64,000 nt of DNA. It comes from Hirudo medicinalis. Taxonomy: Eukaryota > Annelida > Clitellata > Hirudinida > Hirudinidae. Where the stretch lies: NCBI GenBank assembly GCA_011800805.1, contig MPNW01000140.1, positions 48,138-112,137 on the forward strand, given 5' to 3'. The first letter of the stretch is position 1; every line of letters begins with the position of its first letter. The notes beneath the pieces are model-generated. The model saw only the letters and a program-made list of their open reading frames with translations, was not told the DNA's origin and searched no databases. The position numbers and the translations under genes were made by a program. This document shows, one piece after another, positions 55,393-64,000 of this stretch.

Positions 55393-57753
55393 ATGTCTGG
55401 AAACTTGGTTGATACTGACAGTGAAGATGAACTTCCACCGGGATGGGAAGAAAGGCTGGCGAATAATGGAATAATCTATTATGTCAAGCAAGTTTAATTC
55501 AAATGCGATCAATTTGACCGTAAAATAAAGCGAAGATTTATTTATTAGTCATGTTCGCCAAGAAACTCAATGGGAACACCCAAAAACTGGTTTAACAAAG
55601 AAGTTATCAAAAGGTAACAACCTATAAATCTCTGAAAGTTGATAGCAACTTATGATAAGCAATATTTTGTTGGTCAGAGCTGCCATATGGATGGACTAAA
55701 ACAGTTTGTCAGTTGACTGGGAAGGAAATATTTGTTAAGTGAGTGCTCTATAAACTTAATTACTTTTTAATAGATTGTAATCCTATATAATAAAAGATTA
55801 ACAATAGAGCTTTAAAAGTTCGAAGGATAACTCAACCACTGAAATCGATCCAAGAAGAGCATTTCCTGTTTATGAGGCCAATGCAAGCAACACTGACAAA
55901 GCTGGAAGGATTTGGCAAAGATTTGATAGTTCAAGTACAGCTCTTCATGTGGTTCAAGGTAGAGATCTGACAGGGTTCAATGCCATTATCACAGGAGCCA
56001 ATTCTGGAATAGGTATCAGTTAAGCGTTTGTTGGTTTTATTGAGTTTTAGCTATCCCGGAATTTTTAAATTAAGGTTTTGAAACTGCAAGGTCTTTGGTC
56101 AGTGTTGGAGCCAATGTTATCCTGGCATGCAGACATGTGAAAAAGGCAAATGAAGCAGTCAAGGCCATAAAAAGAGAATATCCATCTGGAAGTGTGCAGG
56201 CCATCATGCTTGATCTTGCTCGCCTCAATACTATTGATCAGTTTGTTTGGGCCTTTGAACAAATGTACAGGTAAGTTTTGGAGACAAATATAGTTCTTGC
56301 AGTTATTATTCTTCTTATTATTAAATTATATTATTATTGATTCATGAGGTGATTATTAGTTAAGGTTTTATGATGTTAATTGTTTTATCTCCTATTAAAT
56401 AAGTAATGCAATATTAATTTTCAATTATTTGGCAATTGCTTGATATTTATTGGTTACAATTTTATATTATTATTGTTACTTTCAACAGCAAAGTGAACAT
56501 ACTGATCTTGAATGCAGGAATATTTTGGTGTGAATATGAAAAAACAGCAGATGGTTTTGAAAAGACTATCCAAACTAACTATCTAGGCCATTTTTACCTC
56601 ATCAAGAGACTGAGGCATCTTCTTTTTTCTTCTGCTCCTTCTCGAATCATTTTTGTGTCAGCAGAGTCACACAGGTCTAATCAAAGAATGTTTATCATCG
56701 AACATGTTTTATAAAATTTGTTCCCTTTTGTTGCATTTGTGTTTGCCATCTGATTTGTAAGTGTTGTATTACAAAGATAAATTACCCAGCTTGAAATTTT
56801 TATAATAACTTTTGTTGAGAACTTTTGTATCATTTTACATCATTTATTTCAAATAAATTCTATTAAATGATTCAATTCATATCAAATTATCTGGCATCGT
56901 CTCCAGATTTACTGATCTCAAATACGAAACTATATGTGAAGGACTACTCTCACCACCCTCTCCTCAAATGTATCATCCTATTCTCTCTTACAACCTCTCA
57001 AAGATGTGTCTCATGCTTCTAGCTAATGAACTGCATCACAGGTTTTTCATCTGAATTTTGTCAAAATTGTGGGAATATTTGAAATTATAAAATGTTCTAA
57101 ATCATATAATTACATCACTAAGCCTAGCTTGTTAATTTATTGTCCTTGTTTTTTTATTTTGCATAATTTCAAATTGGATATATGGAACTTTATGTTTCAG
57201 GTGGTTTCATTACGGTGTGCAGTGTTTCTCTGTTCATCCAGGCAACATGGTGTATACCAATCTTGGCAGGGGTCATTGGCTGTGGAGGGTTCTCTTCTTC
57301 CTCACTTCACCCTTTTCCAAAACGGCCGTTTGTATCATCTTAATGTTTTCCCTCAAACAATCTAAAGTTTATACATTGTTATTGTTTAAACAATGGTAAA
57401 TGCCATATTCTATTTCATTCTTTGTTTCATAAATAAACTTATTTATATTGCTGTAGTTATTTTAATGATTTTAATGATATCATTACTGTTACATCGTTAG
57501 CTCAATAGAATGTAACTCAACGATAAACTTAAAGTCTTTATTAACGTAAAACAGCTTATATATATATATATATCTCAATGTATCTCGCTATTTGTATATC
57601 AACTCCTAATGTCAGTAACGCCAAACAACTGGAAAGTGAGTATTAACGTAACAATAGAAGGAAGGTAAGCAAATAGCCAGCAGGTAAGCCTGCTAGGTGC
57701 AGCCAGGCAAGCTAGCTATGTAACAATTACATTATTATTTATTGTTGTTATTA

Positions 57754-57787
<34 letters not shown>

Positions 57788-57804
57788 GTTATTATTATCA
57801 TTAA

Positions 57805-57852
<48 letters not shown>

Positions 57853-57917
57853 TATTATTATTATTGTTGTTGTTGTTATTGTTGTTGTTGTTATTGCTCA
57901 GTANATTTTTATTATTA

Positions 57918-57971
<54 letters not shown>

Positions 57972-58212
57972 GCAACAGGGTGCAGCCTGCTCAGTTTTCT
58001 GTGCCACTGCGAGGGAGTTGGAGGGCTTGGGAGGAAAGTATTTTGTCAACTGCTTTGAAATAGAACCATCCTTGGAGTCACTCAACCACGAAACATCATC
58101 AATGCTCTGGCTCATCAGCAAGAACATGGTTGAGAAGGCAGCTACACTAAGGGAAGATTTTTCTGGGAAAGACTCCCTTTTGTGCAAACCTTCCAGGGAA
58201 ATCTCCACTTGA
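55393..58212 (+). CDS. WWOX: WW domain-containing oxidoreductase
   Basis: Exons 55393..55487, 55549..55613, 55678..55738, 55819..56012, 56075..56270, 56489..56674, 56907..57041, 57201..57327 and 57973..58212 give exactly 433 codons (432 residues; human 414). Two WW domains lie at the N-terminus: [20 protein letters not shown] with QWEHPKTG, and [20 protein letters not shown] with TTEIDPR. A short-chain dehydrogenase domain follows, with cofactor loop [18 protein letters not shown] motif LILNAGIFW, active-site YNLSK and [19 protein letters not shown] is a tumour-suppressor-type adaptor and reductase of uncertain substrate. Intron 1 has a GC donor (GCAAGT), needed to join V-N-H in WW1. The last intron contains a long (TTA)n tract with an N. 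Confidence 0.95.
57725..57972. repeat. (TTA)n/(TTG)n microsatellite in last WWOX intron
   Basis: About 240 bases made almost entirely of TTA triplets with a TTG patch (57863-57893) and an N at 57904. It runs up to the exon 9 acceptor, so the AG at 57971-57972 follows directly on the triplet array. Confidence 0.9.
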
Positions 58213-59489
58213 ACTTCTTCCAAAATTTTTTACAAGACCAGTCGATGAATGGATGATTTAAACAAATGATGTTTTGTCATTCCTTGCCACATTTCATCAC
58301 AAAATATCATTTCCCTCCTAAAATGCTTAATATAACCTTGATTCCTCTCCTCTAAAGATTAAAATTTTGTCAGCCTGATGGAATGCAACGTTTTCTTAAT
58401 TACTACTTACAAAAAATCTATGGCTCTTCAATGCATGACTGTATTTCATTTGATTAGACAAATAAATATATAAATATTTATGGGTAGCCCTTACTTGCAA
58501 ATACGTCTACCTTTGCATTTATTCTTCTAACTCTGTTTATAATTTTGATAAAAGAAATATTTTCTTATTTGTTTATTAAAATATACAAATGAAAACTGGA
58601 TTCCTTTGGTAAATTGAGATCCAAAAATGAAGGAAGAAGCATCTCAAAAAGTTGACAGCAATAACGATGCATAGGCGATTCTTAAAAAAACTGAAGGCGA
58701 AAATCGATACAGCGAAGAATGACACAAAATATAAAAAGTTTAGGAAAGTTCAGTTTGAAAGGGAAGGAATAAAATGCCTTGGACGAAGTGCTTTGGGGTG
58801 TTCCCCTTCGGTCTAAGCTGACCTGGGCATCCCTGGATGGGTGATAATAATCAAAAAGTGATTAAAAATATGAAGCCTTGATTATTGAGGACACGAACAT
58901 GCACACAAACTGAAACAAATTCAAATAGTTTCGTTCGATCCGACTTCGAAACAAAGCTGTCTCAGGCTAATCGGGCCTCCGTCTCTCACCACGGGAATCA
59001 TTCGACACCTGATATTTGAGTGACGCACTTCGGTCCTTGGTCTGAAAACGCTGACAGTGTCTAGCACGGGATCTGACATCGATGGGTGTGGTTTCGGAGG
59101 ATTTGGTTCTGTTTGTAAGGCTTCCTGCATTATGTTGTCTGCTTGTGGTGGCATCACCGAGGGAGTTTTGACTGCAATTTGATGAAGTATATTGATCAGC
59201 GTCCCGAGTTTCCATGGAGACGCATGTCGGAGTGCATTCCATCGAACGTCGACGTCAATAAAAAATCATAAATATCTTTTACGAGAGGTCCATTTTTATG
59301 GTGTTCAAGGAGCAAGAATTTAATCGCTTATAGATTAAAAGCTGTTCAAAAAGTTTACGCAATTAATTCAAATTTGATTAAATTAAATAAAACAAGGACT
59401 ACAAAATAACATTAAGAGCACCTCATTCTGATACCTCTGTTTGAAAGAGGGGAACCGACAGAACTCATGGAGGAATTTCAATCTTTTAG
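58213..59489. other. WWOX 3' flank and presumed kinase upstream region
   Basis: Contains candidate polyadenylation hexamers near 58460. An open stretch at 58667..58797 begins with ATG and could encode a first kinase exon (VQFEREGIKCLGRSALG, compatible with phase 2). No exon carrying the beta-3 lysine was found to link it to 59490. On the minus strand 58967..59242 an ORF starts with ATG (MECTPTCVSMETRD) in a CpG-richer patch. It has no recognised domain, and a second frame across it is also open, so neither is called as a gene. Confidence 0.3.
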
Positions 59490-60267
59490 GAGATAAAATT
59501 TTTGAATCCGCGTTTTGTTGTATCGATTTTCGCAAGCCTGTCAACTAACAACCGATGGCGGGCACAGATCGATACCAATCGATACCCAGATGCAGCACGC
59601 CCACGCATTGTTGCAGTCGTTAGATGTCGTTTCCATGTTTTCTTAAGCATTTTTCTGTCGCCAAAACTTATTTTTCAAAGGTGATGATAAGAATTATGCA
59701 GCACTAATAAGCCTAATTCAGTCAGTTGCTGGAAATTAGAGTAGCTAGGGTAAAAAGCGTTTCCAAGAATAACTGCACGGCTATGGGTTAGGGTTAGGGT
59801 TAGGGTTAGGGTTAGGGCTAGGTCTTCAGTGAAGACTTTCAAGAATATTTTACATAGCTATGATGCTGTCGTAAAAATAAATGCAATAATGATAACAGTT
59901 TTTAGAATTAACTTATCTTTATCATTCTGGGACACGCGAAGGACTAACCGAAGATAAATTTTGATTTTTTTTTTCTCTTTAAAATTTGTAATAAAAACTA
60001 TTATTTTTCTATTATTATTTGAACACACGATTTTGTCACTTTAGTGTTAGATTTTTACTCACTTTGTTACGTCAATATATTGTCATATTCATCTTAGTTA
60101 TAAGCTGTTACTTCATAATTAGTTTTTGCTACAGTCCAGAATTATCCAGAATTTATTATTTTCATCAATCACGTAATTCCAGTTAGTTCATCGTATTTTG
60201 CGATTGTCTAAATCACGGTGAGTTATGGTTAGGCTACTGAAAAATTGGCCTCGATTTGGTTTACATT

Positions 60268-60348
<81 letters not shown>

Positions 60349-62112
60349 CATCATCATCATCATCACCATCACCATCAGCATAGTAATAATAAATAATCAT
60401 AATCATAATAACAACAACAATAATAATAATAACAACAACAATAATAATAACAATAACAATAATAATAATAATAATAATAATAATAATCTAAATTGGTATC
60501 GATCTAACGTCACTACAATTAAATAATTTATTGTAATTTATTTTTTAATAATTAATTTTCTAATTGAAAATATTTCTATACAAGCTGGAGCACTGAGAGT
60601 ACTTGGAGAATGCGAGGTTGTCCATGCGGACTTAAAGCCTGAAAACATTTTGATTGACGTCATGAGGCTGGACCACCTGGAAGAGGTCACCTACAAACTC
60701 GGTTGGTTGACTTTTTGTGAGACAATTTTCTTTTACAAATTAGTGCAAACATTAATCCTAGAATAATTAATTAAAAATAAGAAATGATAATTTATTTTAT
60801 AATAATATTAATAATGATAATAATAATAATAATAATTTTAATTATAATAATAATGATTCATTTTTTCCAGCTGACTTTGGGTCGTCGTCGTTCTTGGAAG
60901 TTGGAAAAAAATTGATGCACCTGAGTGGCACTCCATCGTACATGGTGAGTTTCCTCGCGTTAATAATTGAATTAACGAGTTAATGTGATTAATCGATAAT
61001 GAAACGTCTGCATGTTATAATATAGTAATGGAATTAATCGAGTTAATGTGATTAATCGATAATGAAACGTCTCTATGCTATAATATGGTAATCGAGTTAA
61101 TGCGATTAATCAATTAATCAATAATGGAATGTCTATTTGTTGTAATGTCCAATGACACAAATCTAATTTCAGGCTCCAGAAGCAGTATTGAAGAGCTCAG
61201 GTTGCGACCACAAGGTGGACATTTGGAGCGCTGGGATGGTTCTTTACAAAACCGGATCTGGAAGAGTACCATTCCCAGGTGAGGATTTGGAAACTGTCAG
61301 AAATCTCATGAGATCCGTGAACGATATCGAGTGAGTGATGATAATTACTTTTGTGTTTGTATGGTATTGTAATGCATGGCAATGTGTTTGTATTGTACTG
61401 CAATGTGTTTGTAGAGTAATGCAATGTATTTGTATTGTATTGCAATGTGTTTTAATATATCGTGTTGCATTGTGCTGTGCTGTGTTGTGTTGCATTGCAA
61501 CAATGACATTGATGATGACTCATTTTTTTCCATTAGTTTTAACTGGGTCAAGGACGAACACTTACTTGACCTCCTCAAGGGATTACTGACATTTGACCCC
61601 GTTAGAAGAATTGACGCCGGTAAGCGAATGCTAACGTAATTATCATAACTTAATTATAATTTAAAGTAATTATGACATCTCAATCATAATTTATGGTAAT
61701 TATGACATCTTAATCATAATTTATGGTAATTATGACATCTTAAATATAATTTATGGTAATTAGATTACTTCCTTGGCATTGACATTATATGTTGAAATAC
61801 TAAGACACCTAATTATTGATTTACAAATTAAAATATTATCAACATATTATATTATTAAATTCAAATTACAAATATTACATTCAAATACTTCTTTTCGTAG
61901 ACACATATTCAAGTCATCCGTTTGTAACTGACGACGGCGAGTGCCAGAAACAGTTCCAACCCAACGACCTTACAATGACCGTGGACAATGATGATGATGA
62001 TGTTTTCAACAAAAGATTGTCACAAGAATTTTATGGATTTACTGAGAAATTCGTAAAATTGCAAGCAAGTGGAATAAATCAGTCGGTCCGTCAGCAGGTT
62101 GTTATGACTTGA
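59490..62112 (+). CDS. Divergent serine/threonine-type protein kinase, 5' end unresolved
   Basis: Exons inferred at 59490..59680 (EIKFLNPRFVVSIF, like the alphaC-beta4 region), 60135..60172 (SPELSRIYYFHQS, like alphaE), 60585..60701, 60871..60944, 61173..61330, 61537..61619 and 61901..62112 (stop TGA). Phases agree throughout. The catalytic loop reads VVHADLKPENILID (HAD instead of HRD), then metal-binding ADFGSSSFL, LSGTPSYMAPEAV, CDHKVDIWSAGMVLY and a closing FDPVRRIDADTYSSHPFV. A short acidic tail with an NDDDDD-type run (VDNDDDDVFN) follows. The lysine- and glutamate-bearing N-lobe start is not found. Family assignment within the kinases is not possible by eye. The first two exons are the weakest calls. 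Confidence 0.7.
59784..59818 (+). repeat. Interstitial TTAGGG array
   Basis: Five to six GGGTTA units with a degenerate last unit (GGGCTA), in a presumed kinase intron. The unit is the standard metazoan telomere repeat. Confidence 0.92.
60270..60488. repeat. (ATA)n, (ATC)n and (AAC/AAT)n triplet arrays
   Basis: Successive triplet arrays: about 26 ATA units, then ATC/ACC units, then mixed AAC and AAT. They are intronic in the kinase gene, and the long ORFs across them on both strands are repeat artefacts. Confidence 0.92.
60955..61135 (+). repeat. Threefold tandem repeat of about 60 bases
   Basis: Three copies of a unit containing GAGTTAATGTGATTAATCG and ATAATGAAACGTCT, the third diverged. 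They fill the intron between exons 60871..60944 and 61173..61330. Confidence 0.8.
61355..61450 (+). repeat. Tandem repeat with GCAATGTGTTTGTATTGTA unit
   Basis: Four or five imperfect copies, each about 20-24 bases, of GCAATGTGTTTGTATTGTA-like units in a kinase intron. A further short array of TAATTATGACATCTTAAT units (period about 35) lies at 61645-61760. Confidence 0.75.
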
Positions 62113-62653
62113 CGACACACCTGGCTGTCCTTTTGAGGGCTGTACCTTTATTGCATTTACAGGTAATAATACCTTGTGGATTGTAAAAGTTTTAAGAATA
62201 TTCCTCAATAAAAATACATTTTTTGTAAATTTTCAAGAAATAGTAAATTTATTTCAGTCCTTTTCAATTAAAATCATTTAAATTAAATATTATAATATCA
62301 TTTAATCGTTATCAACGAACCTAGTTATCATAAAGTAATTAATAACTTGACTTCATATAATATTAAATCCCAAATAATAATTATTTATTATTTATTTTAT
62401 ATTTTTTAATGGGATTTTATAATTATTAATTAATAAAATAATTATTATTAATTATTAATTTTTTATTAATTTTCTGATTTAACAACACAATTCAATTTTA
62501 ATCTCTCAACTCGACACAACTTCAGAGCAACTTTGTTTATTTATTGAAATTTCGAAACCGGAAGTATTTTTCCGGATTAAAATCATAATTAGAAAAAAAA
62601 AAGGAAAGAATTATAAAGTAAATCCTGAAAAACAAATTGTCGAAAACAATTAA
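62113..62653. other. Tail-to-tail spacer
   Basis: Very AT-rich spacer between the kinase stop and the stop of the minus-strand gene. An AATAAA at about 62208 suits the kinase transcript. Nothing else was recognised. Confidence 0.5.
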
Positions 62654-64000
62654 TTAATTATTCCAATAGAATGACCAACAAATATTTCTGAACAATCTCC
62701 AACAACTCCACAGTGACAGACAGACAGAGACAGATACGGACAGAGACACAGACGCGGACAGAGAGACAGACAGGGTCTGCAAGACTTTGTGGGGCTTCTC
62801 AAGCTCTCTGCCTGCTAAATTTAGCATTTATAAATTGTATAAAACAGGTAATAATACAGGATTTATCGGTTTTAATTATTTAATTATCATTTATTAATTA
62901 TTTTATTTTTATTTATTAATAATTAGTTGATAATCGAATGATATAATAACGATGAGTTTCAGTAATTTTAAACGCACTTTCTATCAATTTAAACTCTTTT
63001 TATCAATTAAACAATCATAATTTATATTTTGTAAACAAATTTAAGAAGGCCCACAATACCACACCATACCCCCTAGCCACCCCCCATGGTTTTATGGGTA
63101 CTCAACCTACCCTATTGGCCCACTCAATGTTTAGGATATGATGCAGAGAGCCGCGGCATTTGGTGGTATTTTTGGTAAGATTTCTTTTTCTTCTACTTTT
63201 TGAGTTTTTAAGTCTGTAATTTAAAATAATTAACTTAAATATTATAAAACTGCTTTTAGGATAAATTATTATTAACAGGTAATCCAATATTAATCAACAC
63301 GCAATCCAGCATCAATCAACAGGTAATCCATTATTGATCAACCGGTAATCTAATATCAATCAACAGGTAATTTTATATTAATTAGTGCCTGATTGAATAT
63401 GAATTAGTAACTAATTGCACATAAATTAGCAGGTGATTGAATATGAATTAGTAACTAATTGCATATTAATTAGCAGGTGATTGAATATTAATTAGCAACT
63501 AATTGCATATTAATTAGCAGGTGATTGAATATGAATTAGTTACTAAATAAATTAAATAATTGACAAACTCACAGCAGAATTGACTGTCGACGATGACAAA
63601 GTCCAAGAGGTTTGAACTGACATCGTGGATTGTCGTTGGCGCCAACATGCCGTTCAGGAGCAGATCCTCTTGCTGTTTTGATGGAGAACATTATAATATG
63701 ATGTTATTATTACTACTATCAATAATAATTATAATTATAATAATTTATAATAATAATTATTATTATTATTAATATTATAGTTATTATTACCTTGTCGAAT
63801 GACGACGTATTGACCAAGGTACCGACACTAGCCGAAGAATGCCTGGCGAACGGCAACACTGTGGCTGTAATATAAAAATATTAATTGTATTATTAATTGA
63901 TTTTAAATGAATTATTAAGCTTTATTATATTATTTATAATTTAAATATTTCAAATAATTTCAATTTGATAGCAAAATATCTCACCTGGTGGCGGAGGAGT
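62654..64000 (-). CDS. Unrecognised gene, 3' part
   Basis: Exons inferred at 63985..64000 (continuing beyond the window), 63791..63864, 63573..63672 and 62654..62811 (stop TAA), all in phase. Decoded text is TPPPPA, then TVLPFARHSSASVGTLVNTS, QEDLLLNGMLAPTTIHDVSS and NLLDFVIVDSQFCC, followed by RELEKPHKVLQTLSVSL. The last exon runs through a GACA/CAGA simple repeat (62715-62780), which makes its C-terminal Ser/Val/Leu-rich tail. No domain is recognised. The exon trio 63573-64000 is less AT-rich than its surroundings, which supports it; the final exon is weaker. Confidence 0.5.
62715..62780. repeat. GACA-type simple repeat
   Basis: Imperfect repeats of GACAGA/CAGACA units on the plus strand. 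They overlap the inferred last exon of the minus-strand gene. Confidence 0.8.
63275..63545. repeat. Minisatellite of about 40-45 base units
   Basis: Two related tandem types. The first uses ATCAACAGGTAATCCA units (period about 30). The second uses GCAGGTGATTGAATATGAAT followed by TAGTAACTAATTGCATATTA, about 44 bases. Together they give six or more copies. They lie in the intron between exons 63573..63672 and 62654..62811 of the minus-strand gene. Confidence 0.85.

Noticed and set aside
57786..58058. Poly-leucine ORF before WWOX exon 9.
   Set aside because: Frame through a (TTA)n array; only the exon at 57973 is real coding sequence.
59050..59160. Plus-strand GCGFGGFGSV resembling a kinase glycine-rich loop.
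   Set aside because: It is the reverse complement of a proline-rich minus-strand frame, it runs into a stop without a beta-3 lysine, and its phase does not fit the next kinase exon.
58921..59242. Minus-strand ORFs in a CpG-richer patch as a gene.
   Set aside because: Two overlapping frames are both open, neither shows a known domain, and there is no splice or neighbour support. Left as unresolved.
59784..59818. A chromosome end.
   Set aside because: Only about six units, followed on both sides by genes and unique sequence.
60188..60526. Poly-isoleucine/asparagine and poly-tyrosine ORFs.
   Set aside because: Artefacts of triplet arrays.

Overview
This is an AT-rich (roughly two-thirds A+T), intron-rich metazoan nuclear window. 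Animal genes are split into many short phase-matched exons, the gene set is animal (POLR3B, KLHL, NPHP4, WWOX, ASB, WD-repeat), and two interstitial TTAGGG arrays match the common metazoan telomere unit. The species cannot be named from the sequence; an invertebrate with ciliated cells is most likely. Introns are mostly 50-1100 bp, and remains of LINEs, SINEs, hAT and Tc1/mariner elements are scattered through introns and spacers. Single N characters at 31586 and 57904 are assembly gaps, both inside or next to microsatellites.

Layout: (1) 1-3974 +, 3' part of an ankyrin-repeat gene. (2) 6404-8145 -, leucine-rich-repeat receptor-like membrane protein, head to head with (3) 8519-17226 +, POLR3B, reconstructed to about 1134 residues, with one apparent 1-base deletion in exon 18. 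(4) 18530-22597 +, BTB-BACK-Kelch protein of the KLHL1/4/5 group; its UGA stop is followed in the same frame by a 682-codon intronless ORF (22598-24646), a strong stop-codon readthrough candidate. (5) 26176-35601 +, WDR49/WDR64-family protein with an EF-hand-like motif, tail to tail with (6) 36881-45824 -, NPHP4 (about 1446 residues), followed on the same strand by (7) 46547-50324 -, a protein ending in a Mieap (SPATA18)-like domain. (8) 53489-55024 -, ankyrin and SOCS-box protein, head to head with (9) 55393-58212 +, WWOX. (10) 59490-62112 +, a divergent protein kinase with incomplete N-lobe. (11) 62654-64000 -, the 3' part of an unrecognised gene.

The genes do not form one pathway. NPHP4 is a transition-zone protein of cilia, and WDR49/64 relatives are also mostly found in ciliated animals, so that pair may share a theme. 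POLR3B is the second-largest subunit of RNA polymerase III. The KLHL and ASB proteins are both substrate adaptors of cullin ubiquitin ligases.

The most notable observations are the KLHL UGA-CUA readthrough arrangement, an unusually high share of 5' splice sites with T at +3 (about 38 of 99 inferred introns, 12 of 22 in POLR3B), a five-copy tRNA-derived SINE family, an in-frame 177-base intron splitting a SOCS box, and a GC-AG intron in WWOX. All exon borders were inferred by eye from homology, splice dinucleotides and phase. Several genes close to exact codon multiples and family-typical lengths, which supports the models.
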